Assembly (NCBI RefSeq): GCF_014529705.1
Contig: NZ_JAANIH010000073.1
Span: 1-42,343 of the forward strand
DNA from: Bradyrhizobium campsiandrae
GTDB lineage: Bacteria; Pseudomonadota; Alphaproteobacteria; Rhizobiales; Xanthobacteraceae
Length of the DNA: 42,343 bases
Direction: 5' to 3'
This document shows, one piece after another, positions 7,953 through 16,138 of the stretch. The notes under the pieces were generated by a model that saw only the letters and a program-made list of their open reading frames with translations, made no database searches and was not told the DNA's origin. The stretch's first letter is position 1; each line of letters begins with the position of its first letter. A program made the position numbers and the translations under genes.

Positions 7953-8668
7953 TGTCGCTGCTGGAGCTGCGCAAGTTGAACAAGCATTTTGGCGGGCTGC
8001 ACGTCACCAACGGCGTCAACCTCACGCTCGAGCCTGGGGAGATCCATTGTCTGATTGGACCGAACGGGGCCGGCAAGAGCACGCTGTTCCGTCTGATCCT
8101 CGGCGAGCATCATCCCGGCAGCGGGGACATTCTGTTCGCCGGGGAGAACATCACGGCGCTGAAATCCTTTGCGCGGATTCATCGCGGGCTCTCGGTCAAG
8201 TTCCAGGTGCCTGGCGTATTCAAGGGCCTCTCCGTCCGCCAGAACCTCGAGATCGCACTTCAGAGCCGGCATCGCGGCGCCGAGCTCGACGCCGAGATCG
8301 GCCGGCTGCTGGCCTTCCTTGGATTGGAGGCCGAGCAAGCGCAGACCGCCGGAAATCTCAGCCATGGTCAGAAGCAATGGCTGGAAATCGGCATGGCGAT
8401 CAGCCTGAAGCCGCGCCTGCTGTTGCTGGACGAGCCGACCGCCGGCATGTCGCCGGAAGAGACCCACATGACCGGGGAGATGGTGCAGCGGCTCAATGCC
8501 GACGGCATGACGGTGCTGGCGATCGAGCACGACATGGCGTTCGTGCGCCAGGTCGCCCGGCGCGTCACCGTGCTGCATCTCGGCCAGGTCTTCGCGCAGG
8601 GCTCGATCGACGAGATCGTCGCCGACGAACGCGTGGCGGCGATCTATCTGGGGCAGGCCCATGCTTGA
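7952..8668 (+). CDS. ABC transporter ATP-binding protein, LivG/UrtD type
   Basis: A 238-residue ATPase. Walker A is GPNGAGKST, the signature is LSHGQKQWLEIG, Walker B is LLLLDEP, and the switch is IEHDM. The LSHGQKQWLE signature is the UrtD form rather than the amino-acid LivG form, which supports a urea or amide substrate. It couples by TGATG to the permease gene and overlaps the next ATPase gene by 8 bases. Confidence 0.9.
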   Translation: MSLLELRKLNKHFGGLHVTNGVNLTLEPGEIHCLIGPNGAGKSTLFRLILGEHHPGSGDILFAGENITALKSFARIHRGLSVKFQVPGVFKGLSVRQNLEIALQSRHRGAELDAEIGRLLAFLGLEAEQAQTAGNLSHGQKQWLEIGMAISLKPRLLLLDEPTAGMSPEETHMTGEMVQRLNADGMTVLAIEHDMAFVRQVARRVTVLHLGQVFAQGSIDEIVADERVAAIYLGQAHA

Positions 8669-9389
8669 CGTGCCACGCAAGGAGGTGATCCTGTCGACGC
8701 TGGCGTTGCGCGCCGGCTATGGCGGCAAGCCGGTGCTGCAGGGCCTCGAGATCGAGGTGCGGGAAGGCGAGATCGTCGCCGTCATCGGCCGCAACGGGGT
8801 CGGCAAATCCACGCTGATGAAGAGCCTGATCGGGCTCGTGCCGGCGATGGGTGGCTCGATCGTCTATCGCGGCGAGGCGGTGGAATCCTTGCCGGCGCAC
8901 AAGCGAGCGCGTCTTGGCATGGGCTATGTGCCGCAGGGACGCGACGTGTTTCCGCGCCTGACGGTCGGCGAGAATGTCGCGGTGGGCGCCGCGATCAAGC
9001 GCGGCGGCATTCCCGAAGCGGGCCGGCGCAAGATCGTCGAGACCTTTCCGATCCTGGCCGAGCGCTGGAACCAGCGCGCCGGCACGATGTCCGGCGGCCA
9101 GCAGCAGCAGCTTGCGATCGGACGGGTCCTGATCGCCGACCCCAACCTGATCCTGCTCGACGAGCCCTCGGAGGGCATCCAGCCGAGCATCGTCCAGGAC
9201 ATCGCGCGCAACATGGTCGAGCTCAATCGCAGGACCGGTGTGACCATCATCCTGGTCGAGCAGAATCTCGACATGATCCGTGCCATGGCGCAGCGCTGCT
9301 ACGTCATGGACAAGGGCCGCATCGTCGCCAATCTCGATCGCGCGGCGCTCGATGACGAGGCCGAGATGCGCCGCCATCTTGCGGTTTGA
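8661..9389 (+). CDS. ABC transporter ATP-binding protein, LivF/UrtE type
   Basis: A 242-residue second ATPase of the importer. Walker A is GRNGVGKST, Q-loop YVPQGRDVFPRLTV, signature MSGGQQQQLAIG, Walker B LILLDEPSEGIQPSI, and switch VEQNL. The DEPSEGIQP form is typical of LivF/UrtE subunits. Start 8661 lies inside the preceding gene with an 8-base overlap. The five consecutive transporter genes form a complete importer in the order binding protein, permease, permease, ATPase, ATPase. Confidence 0.9.
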   Translation: MLDVPRKEVILSTLALRAGYGGKPVLQGLEIEVREGEIVAVIGRNGVGKSTLMKSLIGLVPAMGGSIVYRGEAVESLPAHKRARLGMGYVPQGRDVFPRLTVGENVAVGAAIKRGGIPEAGRRKIVETFPILAERWNQRAGTMSGGQQQQLAIGRVLIADPNLILLDEPSEGIQPSIVQDIARNMVELNRRTGVTIILVEQNLDMIRAMAQRCYVMDKGRIVANLDRAALDDEAEMRRHLAV

Positions 9390-9420
9390 AAGACTGACGC
9401 CGACAGAAGGAGAAAAGCAA

Positions 9421-10410
9421 ATGTCCTGGCAGAAAGACTCCATCATGGCCCGCAAGGGCATCGCCAAAGGCGAGCGTGGCACGAAGCACACCATCACCGA
9501 GAGCGAGCAGGGCAAGTACCACTATGTCTATGGTCCCTATGTGAAGCCGGTGCTGACCGTCGATCCCGGCGCGGTGGTCGCTGCGGAGACCCATGACGCA
9601 TTCGAGGGAGCGATCAAGAAGGAGACCGACAGCCCGTCGAAAATTCTCAACTTCCCGTTCCTCAATCCGCAGAACGGACCGATCCACGTCAACGGCGCCG
9701 AGAAGGGCGATACGCTCGCCGTCTATATCGAGAGCATCGTGCCGCGCGGGCCGCAGCCTTGCGGCACCACCGTGGTGATGCCCGATTTCGGCGGCCTGGT
9801 CTCGACCGGACAGACCGCGCTGCTCAATCCGGCGCTGCCGGAGCGCGTCAAGAAGCTCGAGATCGACGCCAAGACCGGCACCAAATGGAACGACAAGATC
9901 ACGCTGCCTTATGAGCCGTTCATCGGCACCATCGGCACCTCGCCGGAGATCGAGGCGATCTCCTCGCTGGTCCCCGACTATTATGGCGGCAACATGGATC
10001 TGCCCGATATCGGCGTCGGCGCCATCATCTATCTGCCCGTCAACACCAAGGGAGCGCTGCTCTATCTCGGCGACTGCCATGCCGCGCAGGGCGACGGTGA
10101 GCTCTGTGGCGTCGCCATCGAGCATCCCACCGTGACGACGGTGCAGGTCGACCTCATCAAGAACTGGACCATCGCCTGGCCGCGGCTGGAAACCAAGGAC
10201 TTCATCATGACCATCGGCTCGGCCCGGCCGATGGAGGACGCAGCCCGCATCGCCTATCGCGAGCTGTGCCGCTGGATGGCGGCCGACTACGGCTTCGACG
10301 AGATCGATGCCTATATGCTGCTGACGCAGGCCGGCCGTGTCAGGCTCGGCAACATGGTTGATCCAAAATACACGTTGGGTGCCTCGATCAAGAAGTCCTA
10401 TCTCGCTTGA
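9421..10410 (+). CDS. Formamidase/acetamidase family amidohydrolase
   Basis: A 329-residue FmdA/AmdA-family enzyme that hydrolyses formamide or short amides to the acid and ammonia. Motifs include THDAFEGAIKKE, LNPQNGPIHVNGAEKGDTL, GTIGTSPE and the diagnostic CHAAQGDGELCG. The length is near the shorter (about 300-residue) form of the family. ATG 9421 sits behind GAAGGAGAAA. Its place right after an amide-type importer and in the same operon as AmiC/AmiR-like genes gives the substrate class, though not the exact amide. Confidence 0.88.
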   Translation: MSWQKDSIMARKGIAKGERGTKHTITESEQGKYHYVYGPYVKPVLTVDPGAVVAAETHDAFEGAIKKETDSPSKILNFPFLNPQNGPIHVNGAEKGDTLAVYIESIVPRGPQPCGTTVVMPDFGGLVSTGQTALLNPALPERVKKLEIDAKTGTKWNDKITLPYEPFIGTIGTSPEIEAISSLVPDYYGGNMDLPDIGVGAIIYLPVNTKGALLYLGDCHAAQGDGELCGVAIEHPTVTTVQVDLIKNWTIAWPRLETKDFIMTIGSARPMEDAARIAYRELCRWMAADYGFDEIDAYMLLTQAGRVRLGNMVDPKYTLGASIKKSYLA

Positions 10411-10421
10411 GGCCGGCCGGA

Positions 10422-12161
10422 ATGTCCACCATCCACAAGGTCGCCGCCGTCCAGTTCGAGCCCGCCATGTTCGAGAAGGAGCGCAACATCGCGCGCCTGC
10501 TCGAGCTCTGCGAGCAGGCGGCGGCGGCCGGTGCGAAGCTCATCGTCACGCCGGAAATGGGAACGACGGGCTATTGTTGGTTCGACCGCGCCGAGGTCGC
10601 ACCGTTCGTGGAGGCGATTCCGGGGCCGACCACCGGTCGCTTTGCATCGCTGGCGCGCAAATATGACTGCTACATCGTGATCGGAATGCCTGAGGTCGAC
10701 GCGGACAACATCTACTTCAACACGGCCGTTCTGATCGGACCCGACGGCATCGTTGGCCGTCACCGCAAGACGCATCCCTATATCTCCGAGCCGAAATGGG
10801 CCGCAGCCGGCGATCTGCACAACCAGGTGTTCGAGACGCCCATCGGGCGCATCGCGCTGCTGATCTGCATGGACATCCATTTCGTGGAGACGGCGCGGCT
10901 GATGGCGCTCGGCGGCGCCGATGTCATCTGCCACATCTCGAACTGGCTGGCGGAACGCACGCCGGCGCCTTACTGGATCAGCCGTGCCTTCGAGAACGGC
11001 TGTTACGTGATCGAGAGCAACCGGTGGGGGCTCGAGCGCGGCGTGCAGTTCAGTGGCGGAAGCTGCGTGATCGCGCCGGACGGGCAGGTGATTGCGGTGC
11101 GCGACAAGGGCGACGGCGTGCTGATGTCGGAGATCGATCTCGATGCCGCACGCGCCCGCCGGGTGCTCGGCGAGGCCGTGTTCTCGCAGCGCCGGCCGGA
11201 GCTCTATCCGGAGCTCCTCACCGACACCTTCAGTTGGAATCCGCGCGATTTCTTCGGCCTCTACGGCCACGAGCCCTGGCCAGCCGGGAAGACCTCGCGG
11301 GTCAGCGTCGCGGAATTCGCGCCGGTCGACGATGTCGACTGGAATCTTGAACAGATCGTAGTATTGGCGCGCAAGGCTCGCACCGAGGGCGCCGAGCTCG
11401 TCGTGTTGCCGGAGCTTGCTGCGACCGGTCTCGGCAAGCCCGCGGCATTGGCGCAACCTGTTCCCGGCCCTGTGACCGATCGCTTGGCGGGGCTCGCGAA
11501 GGAGCTTGGCCTCTATCTCGTGTGCGGCCTCGCCGAACGTGCTGGCGATATGCTCTATAACAGCGCCTGCCTCGTCGCACCGGATGGAGGCGTCTCGGTC
11601 TATCGCAAGACCCATCTCACCGCCGAAGAGCGAAGCTGGGCGACCGCCGGAAACGGATGGTGCGTCGTCGACACCCCGGTCGGCCGTATTGGCCTGTTGA
11701 TCGGTCATGACGCCTCTTTCCCGGAGGCGGGCCGTGTGCTGGCGCTACGTGGCTGCGATCTCATTGCCTGTCCCGCTGCGATCAAGGGGCGTTTCAGTTC
11801 GTCGCATACCGGCACGGAGGTGGAGCAACCGAAGCCGATTCCGACCGGTCCGGATCCGCATCATTGGCACCATTTCCGCGTTCGTGCGGGTGAGAACAAT
11901 TTGTTCTTTGCCTTCGCCAATGTCGTCGATCCCGCGCGTGGGTACCCTGGACTGAGCGGCGTGTTCGGCCCCGATACGTTCGAATTTCCGCGGCGGGAGT
12001 CGATCGCGGCCGCTGGTACGGGCGTCGCGACCGCGCTGGTCGACACCAGCAATCTCGACAGCGTCTATCCGACCAACGTCGTGCGGCGAAAGGATCTGGT
12101 GTCGATGCGCATGCCGCACAGCTACCGGGGATTGATCAAGGCAATTGCGACCAACTACTGA
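10422..12161 (+). CDS. Tandem-domain nitrilase-superfamily amidohydrolase, second domain degenerate
   Basis: A 579-residue protein with two carbon-nitrogen hydrolase domains; single-domain members are about 270-300 residues. Domain 1 (about residues 6-270) keeps the Glu-Lys-Cys triad: E45 in TPEMGTTGY, K116 in HRKTHPYISE and C149 in LLICMDIHF. Domain 2 (about 293-560) keeps E331 in LPELAATG and K396 in YRKTHLT, but the nucleophile position reads LLIGHDASFPE, with Gly428 in place of Cys. Only domain 1 should be catalytic. It probably hydrolyses an imported or downstream amide in the cytoplasm. Start 10422 follows the formamidase stop by 11 bases. Confidence 0.88.
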   Translation: MSTIHKVAAVQFEPAMFEKERNIARLLELCEQAAAAGAKLIVTPEMGTTGYCWFDRAEVAPFVEAIPGPTTGRFASLARKYDCYIVIGMPEVDADNIYFNTAVLIGPDGIVGRHRKTHPYISEPKWAAAGDLHNQVFETPIGRIALLICMDIHFVETARLMALGGADVICHISNWLAERTPAPYWISRAFENGCYVIESNRWGLERGVQFSGGSCVIAPDGQVIAVRDKGDGVLMSEIDLDAARARRVLGEAVFSQRRPELYPELLTDTFSWNPRDFFGLYGHEPWPAGKTSRVSVAEFAPVDDVDWNLEQIVVLARKARTEGAELVVLPELAATGLGKPAALAQPVPGPVTDRLAGLAKELGLYLVCGLAERAGDMLYNSACLVAPDGGVSVYRKTHLTAEERSWATAGNGWCVVDTPVGRIGLLIGHDASFPEAGRVLALRGCDLIACPAAIKGRFSSSHTGTEVEQPKPIPTGPDPHHWHHFRVRAGENNLFFAFANVVDPARGYPGLSGVFGPDTFEFPRRESIAAAGTGVATALVDTSNLDSVYPTNVVRRKDLVSMRMPHSYRGLIKAIATNY

Positions 12162-12182
12162 CCCACGAAAAGGAGTTCGGCC

Positions 12183-12944
12183 ATGGATCTGGGACTCAAG
12201 GGCGCCAAGGTACTCGTCACGGGAAGCACCAAGGGAATCGGACGGGCGATCGTCGAGACATTTGCAGCCGAAGGCGCCGATCTCGGCGTGTGCTCCCGCA
12301 ATCTCGCCGAGGTCGAGAGCACGGTCGCCGCGCTCAAGGCCAAGGGTGTTGCCGCCTATGGCGGTGCGGCCGACGTCGCCAATGCGGCCGTCCTCAAGTC
12401 CTGGGTCGAAGACATGGCGGCAAAGCTCGGCGGCATCGATGTCGTCGTCGCGAATGTCAGCGCGCTCGCCATCGGGCAGGACGACGAGAGCTGGGAGAAG
12501 GAATTCTCGACCGATATGATGGGCACGGTCCGGTTGGTGAATGCGGCCATGCCCTATCTGGAAAGGAGCGCGGCCGGCGCGATCGTCACGATATCGAGCG
12601 TTTCGGGGCGCGAGGTCGATTTCGCCGCCGGTCCCTACGGCACCTTCAAGGCGGCGATCATCCACTACACCCAGGGGCTCGCCAATCAGCTCGCGGGGAA
12701 GGGCATCCGCGCCAACTCGGTCTCGCCGGGCAATACCTATTTTGAAGGCGGGGTCTGGAACATGATCAAGGATAACAATCCCGACCTCTACAAGAGCGCG
12801 CTGGCGCTCAACCCGACGGGCCGAATGGGAACGCCGCAGGAAATGGCCAACGCGGTGGTGTTTCTCGCCAGCCGCGCGGCCAGCTTCATCACAGGCACGA
12901 ATCTCGTCGTTGATGGTGCGCTCACGCGCGGTGTGCAGTTGTAG
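12183..12944 (+). CDS. SDR-family oxidoreductase
   Basis: A 253-residue classical short-chain dehydrogenase. The TGSTKGIG nucleotide-binding motif is at about residues 13-20, with NVSAL in place of the usual NNAG. The catalytic Ser is in TISSVSG. The active-site motif is YGTFKAA, with Tyr and Lys four residues apart as required. AAAGGAG gives a strong ribosome site. It ends the amide operon, 21 bases after the nitrilase gene, so it may oxidise or reduce a product of amide hydrolysis. It is convergent with the minus-strand catabolic operon. Confidence 0.85.
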   Translation: MDLGLKGAKVLVTGSTKGIGRAIVETFAAEGADLGVCSRNLAEVESTVAALKAKGVAAYGGAADVANAAVLKSWVEDMAAKLGGIDVVVANVSALAIGQDDESWEKEFSTDMMGTVRLVNAAMPYLERSAAGAIVTISSVSGREVDFAAGPYGTFKAAIIHYTQGLANQLAGKGIRANSVSPGNTYFEGGVWNMIKDNNPDLYKSALALNPTGRMGTPQEMANAVVFLASRAASFITGTNLVVDGALTRGVQL

Positions 12945-13007
12945 GAAGGCGTATCAGCTTTGCGTTCTCATGATCGCCTCGGCACGATCGGTTGCCGCAG
13001 CAGAGGA

Positions 13008-13868
13008 TTAGACTGTCCCGATGTCGAGAGTGCCCCGCAGGTAGGATAGGCTCTGCGCTATCGCAGCCTCTTCGTCGGCATAAGACGGATGCAGATAGTC
13101 GATTTCGAGCGCGAGGAGCCCCGTGTAATTGGCGCGCCGCAGCAGCGCCAAGGCCTTCGGAATGTCGATGAGGCCTCGGCCCAGCGGAACGCTCGGCCAG
13201 AAGCCGAAGTCGCGCGGACTGCCGCGATACGCGGTGATGTCCTTGAGGTGAACGGCCCTGGCGTAGGGCGCGAGCTTCTCGATCGCGACCATCGCGTCTT
13301 CGAACATGCGCAGATTGTTCGCGGTATCGAGGCAGACGCCGAGGGCCGGATGGTCCAACGTCGTGAGCAGTTCGACGAGTTCGTCCGCGAGGAGATCAAT
13401 GTGATTCTCGATCGCGAGCACGACGTTTTTGGTTGCCGCATAGTCTGCGGCCTCGTTCAGCAGCGGGACGAGCAAAGCCTTGTGCTCCTCCCACCGGAGC
13501 GTGCGGGTGCGGCGGCCGCCGGCGCAGATCCGCATCACGGTTGCGCCGAGCGCATGCGCGACGTCGACATGGCGCGTGAGGTCGTCGAGGGCATGCGGTG
13601 CCGTACCGGATTCGAGGCCGCGCGGATGACCCCACGCCCAAACGCGCTCGAGCCCGGCCTGGTCGAGCGCGCGGCGCAGCGCCGCCACACGTTGCGGGCT
13701 CAAATCGTCGAGCATGAACGATTCGATCGATACGCCTTTGACGCCGTGTTCTCGGGCGCGGGCGATGAAATCGTCGAGCGTCATCCGGCGGCCAGGATCG
13801 GACTCGAGCTGCGGATAGACTTCACCGAAGAAACGGTGATAGCAGTAGGAGTCGATTGCGGGTTTCAT
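13008..13868 (-). CDS. Sugar phosphate isomerase/epimerase-like TIM barrel protein
   Basis: A 286-residue xylose-isomerase-like TIM barrel (AP endonuclease 2 family). Likely metal ligands are the Glu in VLAIENH, the Asp in GVCLDTANNL, the His of AVHLKD and the Glu in LALEIDY. Family members include sugar and inosose isomerases and 3-dehydroshikimate dehydratases, so dehydration or isomerisation of a polyhydroxy ring or sugar is plausible. It is the last gene of the minus-strand operon, 88 bases after the SDR gene. The start is the ATG at 13868; upstream in-frame sequence overlaps the SDR in another frame and is not family-like. Confidence 0.82.
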   Translation of the reverse strand: MKPAIDSYCYHRFFGEVYPQLESDPGRRMTLDDFIARAREHGVKGVSIESFMLDDLSPQRVAALRRALDQAGLERVWAWGHPRGLESGTAPHALDDLTRHVDVAHALGATVMRICAGGRRTRTLRWEEHKALLVPLLNEAADYAATKNVVLAIENHIDLLADELVELLTTLDHPALGVCLDTANNLRMFEDAMVAIEKLAPYARAVHLKDITAYRGSPRDFGFWPSVPLGRGLIDIPKALALLRRANYTGLLALEIDYLHPSYADEEAAIAQSLSYLRGTLDIGTV

Positions 13869-13956
13869 GATGTCCTGTTCTTCGCTACAGCCTTCATTCG
13901 TTTTGGTCGGCCTGCTCAGATATTGCGTTCGCAACTCGGCATATGCGACCATCAGC

Positions 13957-14664
13957 TCAATAGGTTGCTCGCCCGCCCGACAGGTCGAAAGTCGCGCCGG
14001 TCGAGAACGAGCATTCGTCGGAGGCAAGCCAGGCGACCAGGGCGGCGACCTCGTCGGGACGGCCGGCGCGGCCAAGTGGAATCTTCGCCAGCACGCCCCG
14101 ATAGGCTTCCTCGGACATCTGCTTGACGAGGTCGGTGGCGATCACCGCGGGCGCAATCGCATTGACGCGAATGTCGGTGCTTGCGAGTTCCTTGCCTAGC
14201 GATTTCGTGAGCGCGATCACGGCGGCTTTGGCCGCGGAATAGCCGGTCATGCCGGCGTTGCCTTCCTTGCCGGCGATGGAGGCGAGATTGACGATGCGTC
14301 CCGCGTTTCGCTGCCGCATTGGCGGGACCGCGGCCTTGCAACAGAGGAATGTGCTGGTGAGATTGACATCGAGGACACGCCGCCAGTCGGCAAGACTGTA
14401 GTGCTCGATGTTGACCGTCGGTCCGGTGATGCCCGCGGCATTGACCAGCACGTCGATGCGGCCGAGGCGATCGATCAGACGCGCCATTGCCTCGTTGACG
14501 GCGATTTCGTTAGTGAGATCGATCCGCGAGTCCGCGCCTTCGGCCACGTCCCAGACGATGACCGTTGCTCCGGCAGAGGTCAGCCTTGCACGCACCGCCT
14601 GGCCAATGCCACCGCATCCGCCTGAGATCACAGCAACTCGTCCGGAGAGATCGAGGCCGCTCAT
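13957..14664 (-). CDS. SDR-family oxidoreductase
   Basis: A 235-residue short-chain dehydrogenase. It shows SGGCGGIG for NAD(P) binding, VNAAG, the catalytic Ser in NLASIAG, YSAAKAA with the Tyr-Lys pair, and the C-terminal SGGRATY tail. It probably acts as an alcohol/ketone oxidoreductase in the same catabolic pathway as the flavoproteins upstream. Its ATG at 14664 overlaps the stop of the preceding TIM-barrel gene by four bases, so the two are translationally coupled. Confidence 0.87.
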   Translation of the reverse strand: MSGLDLSGRVAVISGGCGGIGQAVRARLTSAGATVIVWDVAEGADSRIDLTNEIAVNEAMARLIDRLGRIDVLVNAAGITGPTVNIEHYSLADWRRVLDVNLTSTFLCCKAAVPPMRQRNAGRIVNLASIAGKEGNAGMTGYSAAKAAVIALTKSLGKELASTDIRVNAIAPAVIATDLVKQMSEEAYRGVLAKIPLGRAGRPDEVAALVAWLASDECSFSTGATFDLSGGRATY

Positions 14665-15491
14665 GCGGAGAGCCTTCCTTCTTCCGCCGCGGCCACGACG
14701 CGGCGGGCCGCCGCGAGCGCACGGCGTCCCCATTCTTCGGCGCCAAGCCTGGGCAGCCATTCATCGTTCGGGATTTCGAGGCTGAGCGGCAGATCGTCGG
14801 GCAGCGCGGCGACGATGCCGGTGAGATCGATGCCGCCCTCACCAGGGATGAGTCGGGCGCAGCGAGCAGTGTGAATCAGTTCCTCGTTCGTCGCCGGAAC
14901 GTGCGCTGGCGCGTCGCACAGCTGGGCATAGCTGAGCAGGTGACGCGGCAGCGCCGCGATATCGTTCAGAGTGGTGGCAGAGCGCGCCGCGTGCAGCGCG
15001 TCGACCAACACCCGGCCATTCGGTTCGGCAGCCTTCGTCACGATGCGCAGGGCGGCTTTGGCGTTTTTCACGGCGGTCCATGGCATGAATTCAAGATCGG
15101 CGGTCAAACCGTAGGACGCCGCTGCCCTGCAGAATTGTGCGAACGAGTCAGTCAGGCGCGCCTCATCCGGATCATCGCCGGCAACAAGAATGGCGCGCGC
15201 CTTCAGCTTGCCTGCCGCTTCGAGGAAGGCGGCGAACTGATCGACTTCGAAATCCGCACGGAGCCGCGCAATTTCGACGTCGAACACGGGAATTGCGGTG
15301 TCGTCGATGCGGCGCATGGTTTCGCGCAGCAATCCGGGGTCGGTTGCCAGCGGCGAGAAGTCGCCGCCGGGCGCCGCCGGCGCGATCCGCACGCCGATGG
15401 CCTGGTAGCCGAGCTTCTGGGCGAGCAGAAGCGCATCCGGAGGCGCCATCGGCGCCGAGGTGAGATAGGCGAGGGAATAGATGTGTGGCAT
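14661..15491 (-). CDS. Sugar phosphate isomerase/epimerase-like TIM barrel protein
   Basis: A 276-residue TIM-barrel protein, different from the one at 13008. Characteristic parts are VFDVEIARL, TADLEFMPWTAV with the first likely metal-ligand Glu, VLVDALHAARS, YAQLCDAPA, and LPLSLEIPNDEW near the C-terminus. This architecture is seen in myo-inosose/keto-sugar isomerases and in unassigned catabolic clusters. It lies between a NIPSNAP gene and an SDR gene in the ten-gene minus-strand operon. The exact reaction cannot be read from the sequence. Confidence 0.82.
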   Translation of the reverse strand: MPHIYSLAYLTSAPMAPPDALLLAQKLGYQAIGVRIAPAAPGGDFSPLATDPGLLRETMRRIDDTAIPVFDVEIARLRADFEVDQFAAFLEAAGKLKARAILVAGDDPDEARLTDSFAQFCRAAASYGLTADLEFMPWTAVKNAKAALRIVTKAAEPNGRVLVDALHAARSATTLNDIAALPRHLLSYAQLCDAPAHVPATNEELIHTARCARLIPGEGGIDLTGIVAALPDDLPLSLEIPNDEWLPRLGAEEWGRRALAAARRVVAAAEEGRLSA

Positions 15492-15506
15492 GGCGGGCGC
15501 CTCGTG

Positions 15507-16121
15507 TCAGGCCAGCGGCGAGATCGACGTCGGCAGGGCGACGATCGAACGCATGTCGCCGGTCAGCCAGTCCGGGCCTCCCTTCGGCGGCCAGACGCCC
15601 CTCGCAACGGAGTCTGCGCGCACGGCCGCGCGCGCGTCGAGACTTGCGAACGGCCAGATATGGGTGAAGCGCGGCGGCCCGTCCAGCGCATACATGGCGA
15701 TGGACAGCGGCGAGAGCTTCCCGCGCTCGGGCACCGCGGCTTCCCAGGCGGCGATGGTCGGCGGAACTCCGCCGTGCTTGAGGCGGTAGGTACGGATCTC
15801 GTAGACGCTGCCGTATTTGCCCGGTGCGACCGGCGGCAGGAACGGGAACGGCGCATAGGTGTCGAAGCTCATCTGCGAGATCGCCTCGCCCGCGTTGAAG
15901 GGATTGGTCGTGCGCAACGCCCGTTCCCGTTCAGTGCGCCATTCCTTATCGTCCGCGAAACAGCGCAGCACCAGGAGCTGGTTGAGATCGCCGATCTCGC
16001 TGGCCCAGCAGCCGAGCAGCGTGCCCTTGGCCTCTGCCGCGCCGACATATTCGCCGATCCCGGCCACGGCCTTGGCCGCGGTGCCGAGCTTCACCGTCAA
16101 CGTTGCGATCTCGTACAGCAT
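15507..16121 (-). CDS. NIPSNAP-family protein, two tandem domains
   Basis: A 204-residue protein made of two ferredoxin-like alpha+beta NIPSNAP repeats. The first starts MLYEIATLTVKLG and the second starts YEIRTYRLKHGGVPP at about residue 105. The second repeat keeps the family pattern of an aromatic-rich MYALDGPPRFTHIWPFASL segment. NIPSNAP proteins in bacterial catabolic operons often accompany oxygenases or flavoproteins but have no firm biochemical role. AAGGAGAG lies before the ATG. A smaller single-domain relative is encoded at 32328 in the other arm of the island. Confidence 0.8.
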   Translation of the reverse strand: MLYEIATLTVKLGTAAKAVAGIGEYVGAAEAKGTLLGCWASEIGDLNQLLVLRCFADDKEWRTERERALRTTNPFNAGEAISQMSFDTYAPFPFLPPVAPGKYGSVYEIRTYRLKHGGVPPTIAAWEAAVPERGKLSPLSIAMYALDGPPRFTHIWPFASLDARAAVRADSVARGVWPPKGGPDWLTGDMRSIVALPTSISPLA

Positions 16122-16138
16122 GTCGTCTCTCCTTGCGG

